Source of the DNA: Hypomesus transpacificus | Taxonomy: Eukaryota; Chordata; Actinopteri; Osmeriformes; Osmeridae | Assembly: GCF_021917145.1 (NCBI RefSeq) | Contig: NW_025813735.1 | Span: 248,001-312,000 of the forward strand | Direction: 5' to 3' | Length of the DNA: 64,000 bases | In this document: piece by piece, positions 1 through 21,800 of the stretch | Position numbering within the stretch: the first letter of the stretch is position 1 | Layout: the number at the start of each line of letters is the position of its first letter | The notes under the pieces: model-generated | What the model saw: only the letters and a program-made list of their open reading frames with translations | What the model was told of the DNA's origin: nothing | Database searches by the model: none | Position numbers and translations under genes: made by a program

Positions 1-145
1 ATCCAATATAGAGTGTGTGTACATAAGTACGTGTGTGTGTGTACGTGTGGTGTGTGTGTACCGTAAGTATGTGTGTGTGTGTGTGTGTACGTGTGTGTCA
101 TGCTGCCTACCAGAAGAACGATATTCTGCCGTCTTTCTTCCAGGA

Positions 146-600
146 TTAAAGATTTACCCACACTCTGTCTGTCTCCCTCTCTCTGTCTCCCTCTCTCTGT
201 CTCCCTCTCTCTGTCTCCCTCTGTCTGTCTCCCTCTCTCTGTCTCCCTCTCTCTGTCTCCCTCTCTCTGTCCCCTTCTGTATGTCTCCCTCTGTCTGGCT
301 CCCTCTCTCTGTCTCCCTCTGTCTCCCTCTGTCTCCCTCNNNNNNNNNNNNNNNNNNNNNNNNNNNNNNNNNNNNNNNNNNNNNNNNNNNNNNNNNNNNN
401 NNNNNNNNNNNNNNNNNNNNNNNNNNNNNNNNNNNNNNNAAACATACACACTCTGTCACCTCAGACACACACACACACTCTCTCACCTCAGGCACACACA
501 CACACACACTCTGTCACCTCAGACACACACACACACACTCTCTCACCTCAGGCACACACACACAGACACTCTCACCTCAGACAGAAACACACACACACGC
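146..600. repeat. CT- and CA-rich microsatellite region around the gap
   Basis: Imperfect (CTCTGTCTCC)n runs up to the gap and (CACACA) blocks interspersed with CTCACCTCAG runs after it. This is simple sequence in the intron before the first visible ece2 exon. The open frames across it are low-complexity and not coding. Confidence 0.85.
340..439. other. assembly gap (100 N)
   Basis: There are exactly 100 N between a CT-rich tract and a CA-rich tract, which is the conventional size for a gap of unknown length. It lies upstream of the first visible ece2 exon, so an earlier exon could be lost here, although flanking sequence on both sides is only microsatellite. Confidence 0.99.
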
Positions 601-661
601 ACAGTCAGACAGCTGTTGTGTGGTGTGTGTAGTGAATCCAGCTTTGCCTTGGCATCCCCAG

Positions 662-10829
<10,168 letters not shown>

Positions 10830-13766
10830 GGGCCCCCAGGGGGGCACAGGACAGCTGGCCACCAGGGAGCGCTGTCTCTGGAGGCTACTTGGACGGAGGA
10901 GGAGACGCCCATGTTGGACGGACATGTCATCATCAGTTGTCTTTTGGAGGGGGGGGACTGGGGAGATTTGTAGTTGAAAGACATGAATCTGGATGACTGG
11001 TCGTTGAAGTTGCACAAAGGATTCTGAGATTTAGAGGCGAGATGGAGAGAGATGGAGCGAGATGTGTTGGTGTCCAGAGTGAGGGGATGGTGTGTTCCTG
11101 CTCTCTACAAAACCTTCGCAACAACCTCCCTGTGCAACCTTGTGTGGAGTGAAGTTATGTCTTATTTATTGTTTCCTGGACTTGGTAAGGAGGCGGGGTC
11201 AGGATCACATACTACTATGCTTCTGTGTCGTTGCTGTTGCTGTGTTTCCTGTTTACAATCGAACCCAGAGCTGTTCTCCAATCCAGAGAACTCTCGCTGA
11301 AACCACTGTGACCTCACAGCATGTGCTCCGCGCTCTCTGTGACCTCAGAGTCTTGAACCTTCACTGTGACTCAGGAAATGACTCCTAGGTTCCCTCACAG
11401 GCGTTGGTCGGTTCCCTCTGTGACATCACAGAGAGGGCGGAGGAAGCTTCACTGTGATCTCACAGCAGGAATCGGAAGACCTTTTCACAACTCCTCCACA
11501 GAGAATCTCCCCCGGGTAGACTGCAGGCTTGAGATAGCTTGGGGTTAGCGTAGCCTGTTCACACAAGCATTTGTTAGCCCTAGACTAAGCACTGTGTTCT
11601 GATAGATCTTTGGGGAACTAGCTTCAAAATGTCTTTGCTAACCTGGCTAACTAGACGTTAGCGTTGGGTTAACAGCTCAGCTAGCCCGGGGCTAAAAAGG
11701 CACTTTTTTTCCTGAGGCTGAAATTGTGTGAAACGGCCTATAGAATATATACCATACCTTCCACAGTGTCCTATGGTCCATAGCTTCGTATATTGGAGTA
11801 CAAGACTACAGAGACATGAACATGGCCCTCTGAAAGACCATGTTGCTTTTCCACCTCCGTACCACCAGGGGGAGACATTGGGCGGTCACACAGTCACAGG
11901 ATGAGAGCCACCTGGTGACCTGACTGGCATCGCCATGGAAACCGTCGTTCTGTTCCTCTACATGTTATTACGGGCACATATGGACAGTGATGTGATGAAG
12001 TTCAGATGAGATTCTCCTTTATGATGATTTTTTTTACTGCTTTTGCCAAAGATTAAGTTCTGCTCTTGTGCTTGTCTGGTTTCTTCTGTTTGCTTGTTAG
12101 TTGACTTGGAATGTGGATGATCCGACTCACAATCTAGTCTTGTAGATGTTTACTTCAGTTAAGATGTCTGCTTTCAATAGAGAAAGATGTGTGAGTGAGA
12201 TGGAGGGAGAGAGAGAGAGAGACAGATATAGGTAGATAATTCACCGGATGTTCATACAAGCTTCTCCCCCTTATGGTGTTCACCTATCCTGTTAGCATGG
12301 CAGACGTTATTTCAACTCTCAACCACTCAAACAGAAAACAGACTCATTTGAAATGAATGAATGTTGATGAAGCGATGTGTAAATAGTTCATTTGTTTTGA
12401 CAGTATCTTCTCCAAAGTGCTAAGGCAGGGGTGTGTGTGTGTGTGTGCTAACTGAGTAGCTGTCGGGGTCGTAACCATGTAAGACATGTTGATTTCACTG
12501 CAGACTCTCTCCAGTCATGTCTCGTCATAGATGTTTTACACCTCTAGACATGACGACGAGTCTAGTAGAGATGGGGAACAGCCTCTCCTTCCTCCGCCCT
12601 CCCCTCCTCCGTCATGCCTCCCCCGTCAACACCATCTTCTTCTCTAGCCGCGTCTTGTCGGCCGCTGCTCGTCTCCACGGCGATGCCCGCGCGTCTCCTC
12701 TTCCTGGTTGTGATGGGGCTGAATGTGACCATGGCTGCAGAATCTTTCTTTAACGCTCCGAAGTTCTGAAAACATCCAGTCTGGATGGATGTTGTTGTTT
12801 ACGTTTTCATGAATTAACTTGTCGGTGGCTTCCTCTGAGCAAACCCCCTTTCGGTGTGACCCCTGGGTCGAGGTGTCACACTTCTTAGCAGACTTGCGTT
12901 CACAAGTGTGGGGGGGAGGGGGGGGGCCAACACCTGTAAGGGTAGATGGGTAATCAGCCTTAAGTATTTACTGAAAAAGATATAGATATATATATACATA
13001 TAGTGCAAGTGAACATTTTAAACTTGAAAGTGTGTACAAAGCCTTTAATTATCCGTTAAGTGTTTTATCTCTGAGCCGATGGCTTCGTGTCCAACACAGC
13101 TCTGCTTGCTTCTCTCACCACTTAGGTGGCTGCCTGCCATGTGACCCGTGGTTCTGTGTGGCGATTGGCTGCTGTCTGACACCATGTGACCCGCATTTCT
13201 ATGAGGCGATTGGCTGATGTGATGACATCAAAAATCACTTGCAAAACATGTCCTCCAATCCAGTACATTCTGTGACAAATCAGCCAGTCAAATTAACTAT
13301 CCTTGTATTAATAAGACACGGTTTGTGACCGTGCTCCTTGTCACCGTGGCACCTGGTCGCCGTGGCATCTGCACATCCAGCCCTCTCTGGTGTACTTGTG
13401 TAATCATGTTGTGGGAATCTGCCTTATTTAATTTTTCGGGGTCGTGTTCTGATCGTATGTGCTACGTTTCTCTTCTGTAATTGTTGACATCCATTCGAGT
13501 GATTTTTACACTTTCACAGTGTTATTTTGCTAGGATTTGTTTTATGTCTTTTTGATAAAAAAATTAATAAAAACCTCCTCAGCAGCTGTGTCTGGTATGG
13601 GGACAGCTAAGCCTCAAACTCTCCTCCTCACCTCCCTTCTCCCCACCCCCTCACCTCCCTCCTCCCCACCCCCTCACCTCCCTCTTACCCACAAACTCCT
13701 CCCACCCCAACGCGTAGTACAACATTCTGCTGTAGTACAAGACTGTAAACAGGAAACTGAAATAAA
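10830..13766 (+). other. ece2: probable 3' untranslated region of ece2
   Basis: No further recognisable coding exon follows the stop codon. The stretch is unique, moderately AT-rich sequence ending at two candidate poly(A) signals. Transcript evidence is needed for the actual end. Confidence 0.5.
13566..13571 (+). promoter_or_regulatory. candidate poly(A) signal AATAAA (ece2)
   Basis: AATAAA about 2.7 kb after the ece2 stop. A second AATAAA lies at 13761-13766, followed by an AT-rich and T-rich stretch. Confidence 0.45.
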
Positions 13767-15847
13767 GAATATATGTAATAATACGGGTCTTTTTTTGTCT
13801 ACCTGACAGTATAACTATGAGTCATCTGCAGGCCTATAATGTGCCCTTTCAGCCACAGGATGTGAAGCAAGCACCTCATACCTCTGGGGGGCAGTAGAGG
13901 GGCAAAGTGTGTGTGTACACTGTGTGTGTATGTACAGTGTGTGTGCTTGCATGTCCTTCTCCACCTTCTCAGCAAACAGAGCCCTTCCTCCTGCACAAAC
14001 TCCCTCCCTTCCCCGGCGGGCCCTGATCCCTCCCTGCCTGCCTCCCTCCCTGCCTGCCTCCCTCCCTGCCTGCCTCCCTCCCTCCCTGCCTGCCTCCCTC
14101 CCTGCCTGCCTCCCTCCCTGCCTGCCTCCCTCCCTCCCTGCCTGCCTCCCTCTCCAGCCTGCAGCTTTATCTGCCCCGGCAGGATGTGCTCTGCCCACAG
14201 ACGTATCCTGCACTCATCCTAGCAGCCGGTGCCCCAGCAGAGGGAGGGACACGAGGCACACAGAACAGCCTGTCTGAGAGGAACAGCCTCAGAAGCCTGA
14301 GCAGGGGTTCTGCTGTCTCTGAACCATCCTTTAGAGTTGGAACTGAAGGTTGGAGGTTTGGGGTACTGTACCACAGCGCAGGAAGGGAACCAGGGGAGCT
14401 GGGAACTGGAAGAACAGAGGAGAAGGATCAATCAAAGAAGAGGAGATTATTGGGTTTGTTTCTTGTTTTCTACATTTACTTTTTCTGTCGTTTTCCTGGT
14501 GCTCAGATGATGCAAGGTGCATTTCTGTTCCAGTCCTGGAGCCTAGCCAGTGTCTTATTACACCAGAACGTATCTTGACTAATCTCCTAAAGCAGTCATT
14601 CGTTTGCTCAACGTAACGTTAGCGAGGGCAACTTACATGCTGTGGTTACAGGAAGATAAGAGATCCCAAACAATCTGCAGTCCTTTCAGATCAGGTGTTT
14701 TATGGATGGCGCGTGACCTAACTGTCCAGTCCCAGGTATTCAGATCATGCCTACCTGATGCAGTCAAGCCAACACTACGCCTGCTGGAGGAGCACCTGGA
14801 CTGTAGCTGTAGGCCAGGTCAGGACAGTCCCTGGAGAGGGGCATGGAAGATAAGTGTCTCATTTCATGCTAATGCCAAACGCAGGGAGCTTGGCTTCAAA
14901 TCTGACTGAGGCTGTTTCCTGCATCCCTCCCCCCACCCTCTCTCTCCAAACTGTTCAATGAATAATGAAAGCAGATAAAGGTCCAAATCTTAAAAACAGT
15001 GAGAGAGGATGTTGTGTTCAGTCCAGACTGGGCAGTTACCCTGGCCCAGGCAGTCTGCTGCGGGCGAAGCTCCCATCCCACAGCCCCATGAGAAGCATGC
15101 GCTGACACTCACCTGCTAAATAGCAGACGTGCTGACCGGGGACTGAAATTAATCGTGAACAGACTAATTGGAATCCTCTGGGCTTCCTGAGCTCTTCCTC
15201 CCCGGGTGTTCTAAGGTGATGGAGCTAACCTGCAGTGGGTCGTTGTTCTGGAGGCAGTAGAGTAGCAGTGCAGTAGGACCACAGGAGACCCCCTTATGGG
15301 CGTAATTGAAGTCAGGTGAAGCCACTCACGGTATTGGAGTGTGGTGATGCTGCTGCTGTGAGAGGATGAAAGCCCAGCTGCAGCACCTACAGACCCCAGG
15401 CAGGCATGAGCCCACTAACTAGCACATAACACAGATTAATTTAATATCTGCTGACAGATTAATTTAATATCTGCTAACAGATTAACTTAATATCTACTAA
15501 TAGGTTAACACACCTATCATCAGGGCATGTTTCTCATCAGTCGTGCTTTTCGTGAGGACGTTTTCCCAGTGGAAGCTGGTATTGGTGAAGGGTTCAGATG
15601 TTTATGTTTACATATTTAGAATGTATATATTGTTGGTTGATGTATATATTACAGGTTTGGATGATGTATTCTAGGTTTAGACAGGCCACTAGAGAAACTA
15701 TCAAGAGGAGCAGGACTAAAGAACCCAAATGTACCTTTACCACACCTGTTCCAACAGCACCTGTTCCAACAGCACCTGTTCCAACAGCACCTGTTCCAAC
15801 AGGCCAATACACTTGAAACCTGAACCCAAGGTAGCACTGACATCAGG
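13767..15847. other. intergenic region / ano7 upstream
   Basis: Contains a CCCTCCCTGCCTGCCT minisatellite at about 14030-14152, ATTAATTTAATATCTGCT repeats at about 15434-15500, and five copies of a 15-bp ACCTGTTCCAACAGC unit at about 15745-15802, just before the ano7 start. I see no convincing gene; the small open frames lack family features. Confidence 0.6.
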
Positions 15848-18800
15848 ATGACAACGGAGAACTTTCTGTGCTGCAGATCCCTGAGGAACCGAGAACGTCC
15901 GTTGACCATGAAAAGGAGAGCGGAGGAGAGGGATGACAGCAGCAACCTCATCCCTATGACAGGGCAGGCAGAGCCCAGCTACGGCAGCATGGAGGGAGAG
16001 GTGAGGGGTCCTGGGTGGCAGCATGGAGGGAGAGGTGAGGGGTCCTGGGTGGCAGCATGGAGGGAGAGGTGAGGGGTCCTGGGTGGCAGCATGGAGGGAG
16101 AGGTGAGGGGTCCTGGGTGGCAGCATGGAGGGAGAGGTGAGGGGTCCTGGGTGGCAGCATGGAGGGAGAGGTGAGGGGTCCTGGGTGGCAGCATGGAGGG
16201 AGAGGTGAGGGGTCCTGGGTGGCAGCATGGAGGGAGAGGTGAGGGGTCCTGGGTGGCAGCATGGAGGGAGGTGAGGGGTCCTGGGTGGCAGGGAGGGAGA
16301 GGTGGGTGGCAGCATGGAGGGAGAGGTGAGGGGTCCTGGGTGGCAGCATGGAGGGAGAGGTGAGGGGTCCTGGGTGGCAGCATGGAGGGAGAGGTGAGGG
16401 GTCCTGGGTGGCAGCATGGAGGGAGAGGTGAGGGGTCCTGGGTGGCAGCATGGAGGGAGAGGTGAGGGGTCCTGGGTGGCAGCATGGAGGGAGAGGTGAG
16501 GGGTCCTGGGTGGCAGCATGGAGGGAGAGGTGAGGGGTCCTGGGGCAGCATGGAGGGAGAGGTGAGGGGTCCTGGGTGGCAGCATGGAGGGAGAGGTGAG
16601 GGGTCCTGGGTGGCAGCATGGAGGGAGAGGTGAGGGGTCCTGGGTGGCAGCATGGAGGGAGAGGTGAGGGGTCCTGGGTGGCAGCATGGAGGGAGAGGTG
16701 AGGGGTCCTGGGTGGCAGCATGGAGGGAGAGGTGAGGGGTCCTGGGTGGCAGCATGGAGGGAGAGGTGAGGGGTCCTGGGTGGCAGCATGGAGGGAGAGG
16801 TGAGGGGTCCTGGGTGGCAGCATGGAGGGAGAGGTGAGGGGTCCTGGGTGGCAGCATGGAGGGAGAGGTGAGGGGTCCTGGGTGGCAGCATGGAGGGAGG
16901 GGTCCTGGGTGGCAGCATGGAGGGAGAGGTGAGGGGTCCTGGGTGGCATGGAGGGAGAGGTGAGGGGTCCTGGGTGGCAGCATGGAGGGAGAGGTGAGGG
17001 GTCCTGGGTGGCAGCATGGAGGGAGAGGTGAGGGGTCCTGGGTGGCAGCATGGAGGGAGAGGTGAGGGGTCCTGGGTGGCAGCATGGAGGGAGAGGTGAG
17101 GGGTCCTGGGTGGCAGCATGGAGGGAGAGGTGAGGGGTCCTGGGTGGCAGCATGGAGGGAGAGGTGAGGGGTCATGGAGGGAGAGGTGAGGGGTCCTGGG
17201 TGGCAGCATGGAGGGAGAGGTGAGGGGTCCTGGGTGGCAGCATGGAGGGAGAGGTGAGGGGTCCTGGGTGGCAGCATGGAGGGAGAGGTGAGGGGTCCTG
17301 GGTGGCAGCATGGAGGGAGAGGTGAGGGGTCCTGGGTGGCAGCATGGAGGGAGAGGTGAGGGGTCCTGGGTGGCAGCATGGAGGGAGAGGTGAGGGGTCC
17401 TGGGTGGCAGATGGAGGGAGAGGTGAGGGGTCCTGGGTGGCAGCATGGAGGGAGAGGTGAGGGGTCCTGGGTGGCAGCATGGAGGGAGAGGTGAGGGGTC
17501 CTGGGTGGCAGCATGGAGGGAGAGGTGAGGGGTCCTGGGTGGCAGCATGGAGGGAGAGGTGAGGGGTCCTGGGTGGCAGCATGGAGGGAGAGGTGAGGGG
17601 TCCTGGGTGGCAGCATGGAGGGAGAGGTGAGGGGTCCTGGGTGGAGGGAGAGGTGAGGGGTCCTGGGTGGCAGCATGGAGGGAGAGGTGAGGGGTCCTGG
17701 GTGGCAGCATGGAGGGAGAGGTGAGGGGTCCTGGGTGGCAGCATGGAGGGTGAGGGGTCCTGGGTGGCAGCATGGAGGGAGAGGTGAGGGGTCCTGGGTG
17801 GCAGCATGGAGGGAGAGGTGAGGGGTCCTGGGTGGCAGCATGGAGGGAGAGGTGAGGGGTCCTGGGTGGCAGCATGGAGGGTGAGGGGTCCTGGGTGGCA
17901 GCATGGAGGGAGAGGTGAGGGGTCCTGGGTGGCAGCATGGAGGGAGAGGTGAGGGGTCCTGGGTGGCAGCATGGAGGGAGAGGTGAGGGGTCCTGGGTGG
18001 CAGCATGGAGGGAGAGGTGAGGGGTCCTGGGTGGCAGCATGGAGGGAGAGGTGAGGGGTCCTGGGTGGCAGCATGGAGGGAGAGGTGAGGGGTCCTGGGT
18101 GGCAGCATGGAGGGAGAGGTGAGGGGTCCTGGGTGGCAGCATGGAGGGAGAGGTGAGGGGTCCTGGGTGGCAGCATGGAGGGAGAGGTGAGGGGTCCTGG
18201 GTGGCAGCATGGAGGGAGAGGTGAGGGGTCCTGGGTGGCAGCATGGAGGGAGAGGTGAGGGGTCCTGGGTGGCAGCATGGAGGGAGAGGTGAGGGGTCCT
18301 GGGTGGCAGCATGGAGGGAGAGGTGAGGGGTCCTGGGTGGCAGCATGGAGGGAGAGGTGAGGGGTCCTGGGTGGCAGCATGGAGGGAGGGGTCCTGGGTG
18401 GCAGCATGGAGGGAGAGGTGAGGGGTCCTGGGTGGCAGCATGGAGGGTGAGGGGTCCTGGGTGGCAGCATGGAGGGAGAGGTGAGGGGTCCTGGGTGGCA
18501 GCATGGAGGGAGAGGTGAGGGGTCCTGGGTGGCAGCATGGAGGGAGAGGTGAGGGGTCCTGGGTGGCAGCATGGAGGGAGAGGTGAGGGGTCCTGGGTGG
18601 CAGCATGGAGGGAGAGGTGAGGGGTCCTGGGTGGCAGCATGGAGGGAGAGGTGAGGGGTCCTGGGTGGCAGCATGGAGGGAGAGGTGAGGGGTCCTGGGT
18701 GGCAGCATGGAGGGAGAGGTGAGGGGTCCTGGGTGGCAGCATGGAGGGAGAGGTGAGGGGTCCTGGGTGGCAGCATGGAGGGAGAGGTGAGGGGTCCTGG

Positions 18801-21800
18801 GTGGCAGCATGGAGGGAGAGGTGAGGGGTCCTGGGTGGCAGCATGGAGGGTGAGGTGAGGGGTCCTGGGTGGCAGCATGGAGGGAGAGGTGAGGGGTCCT
18901 GGGTGGCAGCATGGAGGGAGAGGTGAGGGGTCCTGGGTGGCAGCATGGAGGGAGAGGTGAGGGGTCCTGGGTGGCAGCATGGAGGGAGAGGTGAGGGGTC
19001 CTGGGTGGCAGCATGGAGGGTGAGGTGAAGGGTCCTGGGTGGCAGCATGGAGGGTGAGGTGAGGGGTCCTGGGTGGCAGCATGGAGGGAGAGGTGAGGGG
19101 TCCTGGGTGGCAGCATGGAGGGAGAGGTGAGGGGTCCTGGGTGGCAGCATGGAGGGAGAGGTGAGGGGTCCTGGGTGGCAGCATGGAGGGAGAGGTGAGG
19201 GGTCCTGGGTGGCAGCATGGAGGGAGAGGTGAGGGGTCCTGGGTGGCAGCATGGAGGGAGAGGTGAGGGGTCCTGGGTGGCAGCATGGAGGGTGAGGGGT
19301 CCTGGGTGGCAGCATGGAGGGAGAGGTGAGGGGTCCTGGGTGGCAGCATGGAGGGAGAGGTGAGGGGTCCTGGGTGGCAGCATGGAGGGAGAGGTGAGGG
19401 GTCCTGGGTGGCAGCATGGAGGGAGAGGTGAGGGGTCCTGGGTGGCAGCATGGAGGGAGAGGTGAGGGGTCCTGGGTGGCAGCATGGAGGGAGAGGTGAG
19501 GGGTCCTGGGTGGCAGCATGGAGGGAGAGGTGAGGGGTCCTGGGTGGCAGCATGGAGGGAGAGGTGAGGGGTCCTGGGTGGCAGCATGGAGGGAGAGGTG
19601 AGGGGTCCTGGGTGGCAGCATGGAGGGTGAGGTGAGGGGTCCTGGGTGGCAGCATGGAGGGAGAGGTGAGGGGTCCTGGGTGGCAGCATGGAGGGAGAGG
19701 TGAGGGGTCCTGGGTGGCAGCATGGAGGGAGAGGTGAGGGGTCCTGGGTGGCAGCATGGAGGGAGAGGTGAGGGGTCCTGGGTGGCAGCATGGAGGGTGA
19801 GGTGAAGGGTCCTGGGTGGCAGCATGGAGGGTGAGGTGAGGGGTCCTGGGTGGCAGCATGGAGGGAGAGGTGAGGGGTCCTGGGTGGCAGCATGGAGGGA
19901 GAGGTGAGGGGTCCTGGGTGGCAGCATGGAGGGAGAGGTGAGGGGTCCTGGGTGGCAGCATGGAGGGAGAGGTGAGGGGTCCTGGGTGGCAGCATGGAGG
20001 GAGAGGTGAGGGGTCCTGGGTGGCAGCATGGAGGGAGAGGTGAGGGGTCCTGGGTGGCAGCATGGAGGGAGAGGTGAGGGGTCCTGGGTGGCAGCATGGA
20101 GGGAGAGGTGAGGGGTCCTGGGTGGCAGCATGGAGGGTGAGGTGAGGGGTCCTGGGTGGCAGCATGGAGGGAGAGGTGAGGGGTCCTGGGTGGCAGCATG
20201 GAGGGAGAGGGGTCCTGGGTGGCAGCATGAAGGGAGAGGTGAGGGGTCCTGGGTGGCAGCATGGAGGGAGAGGTGAGGGGTCCTGGGTGGCAGCATGGAG
20301 GGAGAGGTGAGGGGTCCTGGGTGGCAGCATGAAGGGAGAGGTGAGGGGTCCTGGGTGGCAGCATGGAGGGTGAGGGGTCCTGGGTGGCAGCATGGAGGGA
20401 GAGGTGAGGGGTCCTGGGTGGCAGCATGGAGGGAGAGGTGAGGGGTCCTGGGTGGCAGCATGGAGGGAGAGGTGAGGGGTCCTGGGTGGCAGCATGAAGG
20501 GAGAGGTGAGGGGTCCTGGGTGGCAGCATGGAGGGAGAGGTGAGGGGTCCTGGGTGTACAGGGGTCCTGGGGGGACGTGGGCCGTGTCAACACTCTCTCA
20601 GGCGTGAGCCTCCTGTTGTGATCCGGCTGCTCTAATCAGCAACTCTAAACACAAAGACAGGAAGTTGATTAACTGAGAGAAGAGTGAAGTAAAATAAAAC
20701 ACCAAACATCTGAGTGCCAGCCTGTTGTTTAGGCTGGGGGAGGAAGGTGGAGGCTGGGGGAGGCTGGGGGAGGAAGGTGGAAGCTGGGGGAGGAAGGTGG
20801 AGGCTGGGGGAGGCTGGGGGAGGAAGGTGGAGGCTGGGGGAGGCTGGGGGAGATGTGGAGCGGATGGCGCCGTGGGTGAGGTTACATGTCTTGATCTCTG
20901 TCGGTGTTCCTAGATGTCGCTGCTCGACCCCCTGGACAGAAACGTGTTCAGCGACGGAGTGACTCGCATCGGTGAGTATTGAAGCTTGATTGTTATTGTT
21001 TAGACTTCAAAACGTTTAAAGAAAAAGACAAAAATGGTCCCAAGCATGTCCAGGAGCATGACTACAGAGACGGGTGCCTAGTCAACTTTAGGACAGTCAG
21101 GCCCTGTTGAGACACCGGCGAATAGAACATTTAGAAAACAGTTCATCCTTTCCATGGTTTATCAGCATCTGGAACATTTAGTTTTTGTGTGGAAACTCTC
21201 CTCATATTTGATAGATAGACAATCGACATCTTCCTTAAAAAAAAAAAATTCTGAGTAGTTGAACAGTTAAAAGTGGTTTTGTTATCATGCACCACACACT
21301 TTCCATTTTCCACTTTCCTCCAAAAATGTCATGGTAAGGTTGACAGCTGCATAGATTTGCCCTTAATCCATCCTGAACTACGGGGGTTACATCTCCATGG
21401 TCCACTCTTCTACTGGCTGGTTTATCTTCGGTCTTTGAAAACGACTGTCCAATTAAATACTTGTCTTTTAAATGGAAAAAAAAGCTGATGAAAAAAGCAT
21501 CCTGTCTTGTGCGATCACGCTCAGATAGAGACTGCATGTAGTTAGCCTGAGAAAAGCTTCTGCATCTTGTATTATTAATACACAGGCTGTGCAAATATGG
21601 ATTTATTTTAACAAACAGCTCTAGTGTAGGTATAGAAGTTGAGATCTGTGGTCTCTGTGTGTCGCCAGACTTTGTCCTGGTTTGGGAGGAGAGCTTGTCC
21701 GAACAGAAGGAAGAGCTGGAGGAAGAGAAGCCAGGCTCCGCCTCCCATACCTCACACAGGAAGTGGAGAGAGGACTTCCTGTCGGAGCTGCAGGCGACAG

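Noticed and set aside
15737-20593. Very long minus-strand open frames (up to 1618 codons) rich in Ser-Pro-Leu-His-Ala-Ala-Thr
   Set aside because: The 34-bp unit is stop-free in all minus frames, so all three frames are open by repeat structure alone. It lies opposite an ano7 intron and has no start context or conserved domain.
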